Assembly (NCBI GenBank): GCA_030549775.1
Contig: CM060172.1
Location: 5,374,861 to 5,438,860 of the forward strand
Direction: 5' to 3'
DNA length: 64,000 nucleotides
Source of the DNA: Tamarix chinensis
Lineage: Eukaryota; Streptophyta; Magnoliopsida; Caryophyllales; Tamaricaceae
Shown here: positions 47,382-58,379 of the stretch, one piece after another
How the letters are laid out: each line of letters opens with the position of its first letter
Numbering within the stretch: the stretch's first letter is position 1
The notes under the pieces: generated by a model
Seen by the model: only the letters and a program-made list of their open reading frames with translations
The model's database searches: none
Told to the model about the DNA's origin: nothing
Translations under genes and position numbers: made by a program

Positions 47382-49264
47382 TGTAACACCCCCAAAATTC
47401 ATAGTTAAATTTTTTTTTGTTCATGCAAAAAACCATACACTAAAAACAAGGGGAGCTGTTACCGTGATCAGCAAAAGATTAAGACCCAGCTAATCTCATA
47501 CCCACCACAAGGCTAGAGAATTTAAAGTTATTAGTGAGAGTAATCAATAAAACCACAAAAGTTCCAACAATTCATAAAGAAAATAGAGTGCGCAATTGTC
47601 AAAATTAATACAGAAGTGGAAAGTGAATACAATAACAACCCCTATAGGGGAAATAAAATGGCAAATAAAACATCAGGGAACTTAGATAAAGGTAAGTCTA
47701 GAAAATAACCTCTTGGACCCCACATCACTCAGTCCTGACCCAGGATTTGTAGGAGCTAAAGTTTTACATGAGTGATGTCCCACCTATACAAACTTAGGAG
47801 GGGCCATTGCTAGTGGGAATAAGTAGTACACATGGAAGGAGTGATCAGTATGCTATGTATTGAGTAAGGTAATTATATGGCTAAGACCATGCAAATAGAT
47901 AAAGGTAGATGAGGTATACAATAAGTTATTCTAGTTAATCATAATTATTAGAATTTAGGCCATTTATTCCATTTCCACACAACTCTTAATTTATGTTTAT
48001 ACGAGTACAGGAACCCCACTATTATAGCTAGTGGATCAAAAACACCTAAGAAATGATGCACTTAGCCACTATTATTTGCCGGTAGATCATTCACTAGGGC
48101 AACGTGCTCCTGACTGCTATTCTTGCATGTGGATTGATCTAGCCCTGACTCTCATGGTGTTCCAATATAAATGTCTAGTGTTTTTATCATGACTTATTAT
48201 CATTTAAGGTTTGATTTACTAAGGTTATGATCCCCCACTATTATAGCCAATGGATTGAAAAACCCCAGGGTAGAACACACTTGGCTACTATTATTCACTG
48301 GAGGATCGGTCTCTAGGGAAAAAAGCACTCAGCCATTATTCTTGCTGGTGGATCGATCTGGGCCCAACTCAATAATCTTTCACTTTAGATGGTTAGTGTC
48401 TTATTCATGTCTTATTTAATAAGTACCTTCTTACTAGACATGTATGCCCCACTGTACTTCCCATTCTCACCCTTTCACCCTAGCTCCCCTGAATAGCCCT
48501 ATCCCATATCTTGGGACCTCTATACACCCTAGGAATCTAGGGCTTCTTCCTCACCTTTCCCCTAGTCACAATGAAAAACCTAAACTCCTACACACATGGA
48601 TCAAGAACCACTCTCCCATGTATCCACTTTAGCTTACCATCACCCTCTAGGGTTTCCCCTAGAAACCCTAATATGACCAATGTGGCCCTAACTTGACCTT
48701 ATCATACATGAACCATGCTCCATTTATTTCCAATACCATCGCTCCACTCAACCACTACACAAACATCACAACCTTACTTCCCATCTTTCACATGTTATAT
48801 TTAAAAATCTAGCTTGCCACCCTAAACCTTAGTACTTCTCCTTTCTTTTATACCATCCTTTATACTTGACTCAACCCCCTTAATAAGATACCCTCCTAGT
48901 CTCAACCATCACTCCAACTACTCCCCATCAATCCTCTTCACACACTCCCCAACTTAGGGTTTTCCCCACAAGCCCTAGTGAAGCCCTCTTGCACACTTCC
49001 ATCAACCCACATACTATTTTTCACCCATGGACTCCCTTTCACCCAAAAGACTCTTCCTTTAACATGCTTAACCCTTAATCCACCATTTCCCATGTAAAAT
49101 TTTCCCCCTTGCAAAGGCTAACAATCCCATGCAAACCTCACACTTCCCATGCTATATTAACTCCAACCCTTCATTTTATTAGTATCATCCCTTTCTTTTA
49201 TTACCTATGGATCATAAGATACTAAGAATTCTCCTCAATTCATTCTAATCACTCCACTCTCTTT
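47382..49264 (+). mobile_element. Family A copy A6, 5' portion
   Basis: It starts TGTAACACCCCC at 47382. The conserved GGGAATAAGTAGTACAC-type box lies at about 47815 and the motif array at about 48010-48365, both more decayed than in A4 or A5. A telo-box-containing stretch follows (about 48640-49000), and the CTATGGATCATAAGATACT block at about 49205 equals one at about 1140 in the first copy. It is cut at 49264 by element B. The matching 3' half is not clearly identified: the nearest GGGGTATTACA end (52500) does not share its flank (ATGTA against TTAAG). Confidence 0.7.
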
Positions 49265-49960
49265 TGACACATTTTGTACCCTTATAATCTTAGTTTTTAG
49301 TATTTTATTTAACTAATATAGGTGAATAATTACAGTTTTATGCTTAAGTGGTAAAAATTGCATAAATGTTATTATTTAAGCTAAAATGATATAAATTAAG
49401 TAAATTTAGAATAAAATATTATTATTAATATTTATTTAATTTTATATTTCAGGTCCTATTTTAAAATATAAAAAATTAAAAAAAGAAAGAAAAAAGAATT
49501 GGACCTTTGAACCAACGGCCCAAGAGCCAAGGCCCAAAGGCCCAGAACAAGAAAAATCAGCGCACGTCAGGAGGCAAGCCAAATGAGCGCACAACATCAA
49601 AGGAAAGAAAGCAATGAACAAAAAAAAAGAGAGTCGACACCAGTAGGGCTGACATGGAAAGAAAGACGCGGAAAAAAAGAGCGCCGCACAAGAATAAATA
49701 GAGGGAGAAGCTGGGCACGAAAGGAGAAGAGCTGCAAAGCTGCACGAAAAGAACAAAGGAGGAACAACGAGAAGCAACAATTAGGAAGGAGAGCCGCAGA
49801 GAGAAAGGACAGCCGCACGAAAGGAGAGGCACACAGGTCGAAGCCTTGACACATGTACAATGAAGGAAGCATCAGCTATCAGCCAAAAAAAGAAAAAGAA
49901 AAATAAATTAAGTGCACGAAAACCTAAGGCAAAGAAAAGAGAAAACAAGAGGGTTTAAAT
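49265..49960 (+). mobile_element. Element B, second copy
   Basis: It starts TGACACATTTTGTACCC and matches the reversed copy ending at 17619 for most of its length, including the purine-rich block with GACCTTTG, CCAACGGCC and GGGCTGACATGG. A TATA-like AATAAATAGAG lies near 49693. CpG content is conspicuously high compared with both flanks. The end, near GGGTTTAAATTGTGTGC, is approximate. The long open frames on both strands at about 49440-49870 do not resemble any family. Confidence 0.5.
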
Positions 49961-51070
49961 TGTGTGCCTTTAGTTATATTATTTTGACTTAGTACATATT
50001 TCCTTCTCTACTAACTTACAGTCAGTAGGGGATATCCACATATCTTTGAGGTATAGGATTATATTGTGGTGGGCGAGCATAGCATCAGTTTCTAGCTCAG
50101 ATGGGTGAGGTATCCCAGTGCTAGCCCCCTTGGTGTACTTTGACCACATGAGGTGGGTGAGGTATCCCCATTTGTGGCACTCGATGTGTGGTGGGTGTGG
50201 TATACCCGAAGAAAGCCCTTTTCATATATCTTATCCTTGTGTGATGGGTTTTGTATCCCATTGCGATTATTTGTGCTACAATGAATTTTGTTCATGGCAG
50301 AGAACTAGGTGTAGTTGAATGAACTAATTTATTAACTAGAATTGTGTGGTCACTAAAGGAAGAATTCTAATATGGTTCATATTGTACTGAGGAGAATGTG
50401 TTTACTATATTTCTATACTTCCATGATTTCCATGCATGCATGCCTTGTTATGCTTAAGCTGTACCAAGATGATATCACCATGATGTTAGGTACTTCAATG
50501 TACTACATAAGCCTTACCACATTTTAGGTAGTGTGTTTTAACGTTACTTCATTATACTAATACTGCACTTTTGTGGTCATTGTGATGATTTGATGTCTTA
50601 TTTGTAGAGAAGAGGATGATTTTCAGGGTTAAGACTCTCATATAGAGTATTCTAAGGATAATGACATGGGCCATTAGCGAACATTTCTTGGGTTGGAGGT
50701 TTATGTCTATGCCTAAGAGTTAGGCTAACCGGTTATAATTATTTTAGCCATTACGATGGGAAGTTTTTGTACTTTTTATTTTTTAAACTCTTGGCTTTAT
50801 TTATTTTATTTATTTTATAAAAATATCATGTTTATTCTACCTATAATATTGTTCTAGTCTTTATTATCTTTTATTGTAACATTATTGTTATTAGCATGCA
50901 TTCTTTTGCTCCTTGTTCCATTTTGCCTGGCACCAGACAAAGGAAAGGTGATAATCACACCTCTCTTATAGTTGATGTGGCGGAAACATTTTCTAGTTTT
51001 ATTTTTCAAATATTTCCTCATTGTCTTAAAAACAAAATTTTTTTGTTCAAAAATTGGGGGCGGTACGACA
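49961..51070 (-). mobile_element. LTR-like repeat C, reversed
   Basis: On the minus strand it starts at 51070 with TGTCGTACCGCCCCC, echoing the family A start. It contains four degenerate copies of GGTGGGTGAGGTATCCC near 50100, 50150, 50200 and 50240 (plus-strand wording), spaced about 40-55 bp. No coding region is recognised. Its boundary with element B is unclear. Confidence 0.4.
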
Positions 51071-52500
51071 ATACACCCGACAATAATTTACCAACTTTAC
51101 CATATGAATCTTAGTATGCTTCTATGTCATAAAACATATAAAAAATACTTGTTGCACATATATAATCACATGGATACATGTTAATGTAAGTATTTGAATG
51201 CATCATGCTCAAATAACAAACTTATAAATAAAAATCAGAGAAACCCAAAATGAGAACTTTTCCACAATATGCTCAAATTCTAGAATAAAATTAGACCATG
51301 CTTACATAAAACAAACCAACCACATGGAACCTCACTAACCACTATAACCCCACTCATGTCAAAGATAAGAACACCTTACATTGAAGCAATTATTCTAGCA
51401 AAACAACTCCTACTTGATGAATTTCTAGTAGAATATCAATTCTTATAAGAATACAAGTTAAAACCATTAAAATCACCTTTCAAAACTTCATTAAAAACAA
51501 GGAAAAGTTGAAAGAAGAAGAAGAATACAAAACACAACCTTTTCTAATAAAATAGGATGCTGAAGGAACAAAACTGAAATCTTAAACTTTTCCCAAACAT
51601 TAGTTATTCCTTGCTTAAAGAAAACAAGGGAGAACTAAATCCAAGTTTAGATGAAGAAAAAGGAGATAATACTCGAGAAAAGAAGGGAGAAAACTAGAGC
51701 AAGTCTTTTTTTTCTCAGTAGAGAGGAGAAAGGGAAAGAATGAAGGGATGCTCAACAATTAGGATATTTTTCCACCAAGAAAATGGAGAAGACAACAAGA
51801 ATAACAGGTATGGAATTAAAATAGATTAGTAATTAATGGTATAGAGGTGAGGCTTGGTCGACATTCAAATGAGAGAGGGAGATAGTACTAGTAAGGTTGA
51901 GTGTGGGAAACTAAGAGGTGAGAGCTGAATTGATATAGTGATGGAGGGTTGAGTGTAATTAAGAAGGTATATGGTAGTGGGTTAGTGAGTTAGGGGATGG
52001 TGCACAAATTTAGCCACACACCCAAGCTGCTAGAAGAGAAAAGGATAGGTGAGGGAGAAGAGAGAAGGTGAGTATTGTCTCAAAATTGCTTTGTGGAAAA
52101 AATTAACTAAATAAAATAGTAGAATGATGTAAATAATGCGAAAATAATCCTAAAGAAACAAAAGATTCTTATTATCACAAATAGATTATTATTAGAAAGT
52201 TTCATAAATATTATAAAGAGATTCAAATCAAAACAAAAATGGACATGAAATCATAGGAAAACCAGTTTATCTATTTGGATAAACTAATCGATTATTTGTC
52301 GAGAACAAAATTATTAATTTCTGAGCATACTAGTTGATTAGTTAGACAAAAAAGTGAATTGGTAAGGAAAACAAGTCAATAGATATGCCAAAAATTCACA
52401 TTTTTATTAGATTTCAACCCTATTGCTATACCAAAACTAATTTATTTTATATCAATATATTTTTGAACACATTTTGAGGGAATTTTTATGGGGTATTACA
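51071..52500 (+). mobile_element. LTR-like segment D with GGGGTATTACA end
   Basis: AT-rich, non-coding, ending GGGGTATTACA at 52500 directly before the Gypsy 3' LTR remnant. It contains ACTAGTTGATTAGTTAGAC and related pieces, similar in style to 54650-54980. No start was found, so it is probably the 3' part of an LTR whose 5' part was lost. Confidence 0.4.
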
Positions 52501-52753
52501 TTAAGGGTTAACACTTGTAACATATAGATGGATCATTTGAAAGTTAATACGAGTATTAAACTTGGCTATTCCTCTCTTTTTTGATTGAATAACACTAACT
52601 AAGAATACTTGGAGTAACCTTAGATAAGGTGTCATTTAAGGTTTGAACTTCTTGTTGAATTCTTTAGCAATTTGTGCTTGAATATTCTATTCCTCCTTCC
52701 ATTGAAGCCAAAGATCCTTACACCATCTTCACTTATTTGAATATTAAATTCCA
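52501..52753 (+). repeat. 3' LTR remnant of the Gypsy element
   Basis: It matches 43350-43604 from GTTAACACTT to AATTCCA; the start of the LTR is missing. The right flank TAAGA pairs with AAAGA at 5395-5399. Confidence 0.7.
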
Positions 52754-53820
52754 TAAGATGGCTATTGTAAGTGGCATAAATCCATGTGTAGTTACTTATG
52801 TAGTTCTAATTAGTGGCTTGACTAAAGAAGATAAATACAACGAATAAATATTTTTACTCCATAAAATGTTAGAGCAATTTTTTTCCCAAGGAGGTGTGTA
52901 AGCAAATTGATTGATATTCCTATAAAATAGGAAATGCTACAAATATGTTGCATTTGAAAGATGATATGGCTTAACAGGGAAATGGTTCAAATGAAACAAC
53001 CATTCATTCTTTTATATGTGGCTTTTTCAAGAGTGGTATGGTAGATAAAGCTCAAATTCTATCACTAAAGATGCTATCTCGACAATTACCTTTAAATGTT
53101 AGTGATTTCAATTTAGCCATTGACATTCTTTGTTGACCTCTAGGCTATATTATTTGTACATCTTCTTAAGGAGATATGTTGTAAGAACTAGAAAACCTAA
53201 TGATGCCTTACTTACTTTAATGATTGGTATGTTGTACAATGAAGGTAAGCACTTATCTATAGTTAGCTTTGGTTTGGACATGAAAAAAACAAAAGTAGCA
53301 CCTAATAATATAACTTCCAATATATAAATCAAATGGTATTTATAGGGTGGGGATATGCAAGAGGCTTCTAGGCTTCTTATTTAAATGCCTTCAAATTAGT
53401 AGAGTATAATGGCGGCTTAAAGTGATTGAAAAGAGTTAATATGTCAACAAAGTATATCTTTATTATCGGAAACTTATCATTAAATAAATCCATAGGTAAG
53501 TGTGCTTAACTAGAGTAATTTAATGATGTGTCACCTTGTAAAAAAATATTTGAAATGCATGTGATTTGACAAAAAATTCTCAAAAGGAATTTTTTTGATT
53601 TGTGGGTCCATTCAATCATCCTCAAGAAATCTAGAGTAATTATCCTCCAACTTAGTGAGATCAAGATGTTACAAATAATGTTAGAACAAAAGCGTAATTG
53701 TGAGCTAAATTTTTATGAGCTACTTAGTTGCCTAATGGGGTGATTCATAGAATAAAAATGTAATAAGAACATTAGTGGTTTTAGCATAACAATGGTGTTG
53801 TGTTCTTGAGTGGGGGTCTA
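52754..53820 (+). pseudogene. PPR-like pseudogene, right fragment
   Basis: This continues the relic left at 5399. From 52758 a frame reads SGINPCVVTYVVLISGL followed by TKEDKYNE, a stop, and a HKML-containing segment, a nearly canonical 35-residue pentatricopeptide repeat. Further pieces are ICGFFKSGMVDKAQ (about 53015), NDALLTLMIGMLYNEGKH and LDMKKTKVAPNNITSN (about 53200-53325), then GDMQEASRLL (about 53350). At least four repeat units are traceable in register with a PPR protein, broken by several stops and frame shifts. From 53400 to 53820 similarity fades. PPR proteins normally carry an organelle-targeting peptide, not visible here because the start is lost. No intact copy is present in the window. 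Confidence 0.7.
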
Positions 53821-55840
53821 TATAATACCCCTAAATTAATAGTGGATACTTATAATACCATGAATTTAACTAACTCTAATTTTGAGTAATTAATATCATA
53901 ACCTATTGCTAGTCTCAAAAAACTTATATTTTTATCTTACACTAATTCCTTAATCTTAAATCTAAACCTAATCATAATATTTATTTTGCGTAATTACTAA
54001 TTTCTCCTAACTGTAACCTTGAATAATTTCTATTTTAATCTTATCTAAAGTCGCTAGCCTAATTTTTTACCCTATTTGGAATCCTAACCTTAAACTTCTT
54101 TTCTTCTCCCTTTTTCTACTTCTCCTCCTTTTTATCCTTCTCGTTCATCTAGCCCTTCATCCTATATGATCATATCTTCTCACAACCAAGTTCCTTCTGC
54201 CAAGCTTACACCATAAAACTACTTATCCTACCTATATCATTATTACCACCATCAACTACCTCAAATCATATAAAGATCATATAACAACCAAGTAACATGT
54301 TCACATAACCATCCCAATTTGATCATCATTACCATATAAAAATATAAAGGGAATTCCATTAATACTTATCCAATATTAAACCATCCATTAAGTTAATTCA
54401 TTTGTGTCAAGAGTCTAGATCATTTCATTTAATAGTAGCATCATCACATTCTTATTCTCAATTTATTAGTAAAAATCCTCCAAGGTCTTTGTAATTTATA
54501 CCACAAATTATAATCCTATTAATACGCTTATTGTGTTTGCTAGATCATACCAAAGCATGTGTTCTTCTCATCAAAGAATGATATTGTAACATAATATCAA
54601 TTGTCATATTGAAATAAGGTAAAAAAAATATAAGAAAATGTTCTCTAGCTAAACTGGTTGATCAATTTGGCTCAGCCAATCACGTGAGTTTCCTCTCGAA
54701 ACTAGTTGATCAGTTTGGTAAGATCAGCTAATTATTCTTATGACATGTCAATCAATTTTAATAAAATAGTTGATGGGTTTAACTAGATACCATCTAGAAT
54801 TCCAACCAAGATCTAGTTTATTAGTTAAGCAAATGAGTTGAATATTCTAATAAGCAGTGGATCTATTAGACAGAACTACTTGATGGGTTCAAACAAATAA
54901 TAAACAAGAACATTTAGAAATTTCGCATCAATTGATTTAGGTTAACAAGTTTATTTTTATAAGGACCAATTTTTTGGTTCAGTTTATCTAGTTAATTGAG
55001 TGCTCATCAACAACACATTTTAGAAATTTAAATAATATTAAAGCTCTAAAATCTAACCATATCAAAATAATCACAATACCATCATGAAGAATAGAGGTTA
55101 TACATACTCCCATACTAAGTCATGTAACATTTACATAGAATCAACCAAATTTCTCAAGAAATCATAATTTTTCTTAAATTTCTTAAATATTCTAACATTC
55201 ATCACCCAAACCCCACCAATGTCATATAAGCATGTAAAGATCAAAATTTACTAAATATACTAGCTCACATGCTTATCCATACCACATTTTAAAGGCAAGA
55301 ATAACTTATTTAAAAGCTTAGAAAAACCTACACCTCAAAACAAAACCTTTAGTTGGAAGATTATTACTTATAAAAACTTTAGAATAAGAAGTTAAAACTC
55401 AAAAATCTTCATATAATCCTTGTAAATCAATAAATGCAAATTACGAAAGAAAACATAATTACCTCTTCCAAGAGAATCCAAGGGAAGAATCAACTAAAAG
55501 AAAAACTTAACTTTTCATAAATCTAACTCATTCTTTTTTAAGGAAAAAATTAAGAGGAAGCTAGAGGAAGAATATAAAGAGGTAAATGAATTATAGTGAA
55601 TGTTAAAAGTGAAGAAGAGTGGAGTACATTTGTTGAGAGAAACTAATTATATTTTGGTGGCTAAAAACTAGTAAGGGAGAGAGAAATGATTAGGAAATTT
55701 TATAACTAATGACTTGGTTAAGAAATTAATGAGATAGGTATACTGAATTGAAACCTTAATTTTAACATTTAAATTTGTATCATACAAAGCTAATTTATCA
55801 AGGATCGAGCTTGCTTCCTCCTAGAGCTTGGATAGTGATT
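53821..55840 (+). mobile_element. LTR-like segment E (TATAATACCCC start)
   Basis: It starts TATAATACCCC at 53821, a degenerate TGTAATACCCC. It is AT-rich and non-coding, with repeated GGTTGATCA/ACTAGTTGATCAGTTT pieces at about 54650-54980 and a purine-leaning stretch at about 55540-55700. It resembles segment D in style and orientation. It may be an LTR of a Tekay-like element, but no end is identified before the reversed Gypsy pol. Confidence 0.35.
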
Positions 55841-55841
55841 T

Positions 55842-58265
55842 TTAGAGAATAAAGGTTGGGATTTTCTGGAAAATGGTCGAATACAACTTATCTCCTCGAG
55901 GGTGGATGAAATAAGAAGTAAAATGAACTTCCTTTAATACTTTCCTATTGAGCTTAACACATCCTTGTGGTACACACCACCTACAACTATACTTTACACT
56001 ATTGTCCTCACGGGTTTGAAATCCCTCAATTCTGCCCTTTGCAATGCTACTCTTTATCATCTTAATCTTGTCATCACCAATTTCATAAGCTTAAATCTCA
56101 TTAAAGATAGAATGTGTGATGTTGAGTTTACATATCCTCGCTTCCAAACTATTAGCAGTGATAAACTCAATCTCCATCTCCCTAAGCTATTGACACATAT
56201 GATTATTTAACACAATTATGCTCAAAGAATGTGATATCCTTTAGCTAAGAGCATATATGACTATAGTAATCTTACCCTTATGGCTAGTCAACTCCTGGTC
56301 ATAATCCTTAACAATATCTAACCATCGGTGTTGTCTCAAACTCAATTCCTGCTACATAAAAATGTACTTGAGGTTTTTGTGATTTGTGTAGAACTTGCAT
56401 TAAACTCCATAGAGCTAATGCCCTAAATCTTCAAAGTGAATACCACTATAACAACTTATAAATCATAAATCATATAGTTCTTCTCATGCACCTTCAATGG
56501 GTGAGAAGCATAAGCAAATCCTCTCCCATGTTGCATCAGCATGCAACCTAATCCATGCATAATAACTATCCATTTGGTAATATGATCATTAACGATGAAG
56601 TGAAAAGCTTCTTCAATTCCTTGAATTCCTCACTACACTTGTCATCCTAGTGTAATCTTTGATCCTTTATCATCAATTTTGTTAACATATGAGCTATCTT
56701 GGAGAATTTTAAAATAAGTTTTTCATAATAACTAACCAATCCTATATAACTATGCACCTTCTTAATTGATGTAAGAGCTTGCCAGAGATTGCCCGAATCA
56801 TGGATGGATCCACTAACACTTCATCATTTAAGATTACATGTCCATGAAAAGCTAATTGATCTAGCTAAAACTCACACTTTGATAACTAGGCATACACTTG
56901 GTGTATTCTTAACAACTCCAATGTCTTTCTTAGATTTTGTTCATGCTCCTTACAAATATTAAATTAGAAAAGAATGTCATTAATGAACACCGTGACAAAC
57001 TTATCCTAAAATTATCAAAGAATATGGTTTTTAAAATATATGAATGTTGCAGGTGCATCAGTGACTCTAAAAAGTATCATTGTTAACTCATAAAGGCCTT
57101 ATTTGGTTTGAAATTTTGTATTTAGAACATCATTCTCAGTGATCCTCAATTGATGATAACTTGATCAAATATCAAAATTGGAAAATACAGTGGCTCTATG
57201 GTGTTGGTTAAACAAATCATCAACTTAAGGTAAGGAATAAATGTTCTTTATTATAACTTTATTGAATCCTCAATACACAATCTCAGACTTCCATCCTTTC
57301 TCTTCATGAATAAGATCACTACTCCCCATGAAAATATAGCTTGTTAAATATATCCCTTCTCTAGTTATTCTTCCAACTGAGCCTTAAGCTCTCTCGAATT
57401 TGTGGGTTTCAAATAGTATGAGGCTTTGGATATCATTTATGTGCTTAGAAATAAATTGATTGGGAGCTACTAATGGTGTGCCTGGAATATCATTAAGAAA
57501 CATCTAAGGATATTCTTAGATCACTAGAATTTTCTTTAGCAGTGTCTCAACGGTGTTAGTATCTTTAACATGAAACAAAAAGAGTAGATACAGTTTCTAA
57601 AATGGGTGCTCAAAGTAACAACCAATGAAACCTTTATAGAGGAGAAAGAATTTCACTTCTAATAAGAGACTTTAATACCTCTTATTCCTCAAAGAACTAC
57701 ATGCTCTTGTGTGTAGTCTATTAACACTTAGTATTTCCTAAGCATTTTCATTCCAACCATCACAATAAAGTCAAGAAACTTAAGTTTCATGAGTTCTGAG
57801 GGGAATTCTATTCCACCAACTATTAATACTAACCTTTTAAAAAAAATTAGTGCATGCAATCTTATCCCCCCCAAGTGAAAATAATAGAAGTTGAAATAGT
57901 ATAGGAAGGAGATAAAAGAGCATTTGCTACAAATCCAGATGACACAAAATAATGTGATCCGCTAGATTCAAATAATACACATGATGAAGAAGTAGATACA
58001 GTAATGATACCAATCACCACCCCAACTTGGTGCTCTCTCTCATACTGGTTAATAACATTCAAGCATCTACCTAAAGGAACTGCTATTGCATTGACTAACC
58101 CTAAAACTTGTAAAAGGTGTGGTGTTTTTGAACCCTAAGCTATGTTAAATGGCTAGTAACATTATATAGTGACGGAAGAACTCTTTGAGTCTGTTGCTTT
58201 TATTGAATTAATCTAATACTCTAAGGTCAAGATTGGCTCCTCTAAACTTGACACTTAAAATAATT
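55842..58265 (-). pseudogene. Ty3/Gypsy (Tekay/Del-like) polyprotein relic, reversed
   Basis: Minus-strand order from 58265 downwards. Protease: VLFESSGSHYFVSSGF (about 57960), where D-S-G has become E-S-S. RT start: LKAQLEE, a stop and LEKGYI (about 57390-57340), then MKRKDGSLRLCIE (about 57290). RT box: FVTVFINDILF (about 57000-56965), with the first Asp of the F-I-D-D box changed to Asn. RNase H: GLGCMLMQHGRGFAYASHPL and HEKNYMIYDL (about 56560-56450). Integrase zinc-binding region: CVPQGCVKLNRKVLKEVHF then SYFIHPRGDKLYS (about 55990-55870), which ends the recognisable sequence. Stops are frequent, so it is an old dead copy. GGGATGTTACA on the minus strand at 58265-58275 may be the end of its 5' LTR. 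Distinct from the plus-strand element at 44500-47379 by RT and LTR. Confidence 0.75.
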
Positions 58266-58379
58266 ATGTAACATCCCATTGTACTCCTAATTTGTTTGGT
58301 AAGTAATATAATTTTTATTACTTCTAAATGAAGAATACAATCTCAAATTAATATAACTTAGTAAGATTCTAGGTTAATG

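Larger units (their letters stand above)
5400..52753 (+). mobile_element. Ty3/Gypsy retrotransposon (CRM/Reina-like chromovirus?), heavily interrupted
   Basis: The element is bounded by TSD-like AAAGA/TAAGA. The 5' LTR is 5400-5633 plus 43284-43604, split by a family A copy. Gag, protease, RT and RNase H relics follow from about 44500 to 47379. The integrase is missing: the coding DNA stops where another family A copy starts at 47382. The remnant of the 3' LTR (52501-52753) matches 43360-43604 closely by eye. Net of insertions the element is about 4.6 kb, short for a chromovirus, which fits loss of integrase and the start of the 3' LTR. Lineage is inferred from RT phrasing only. All coding parts are dead. 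Confidence 0.7.
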
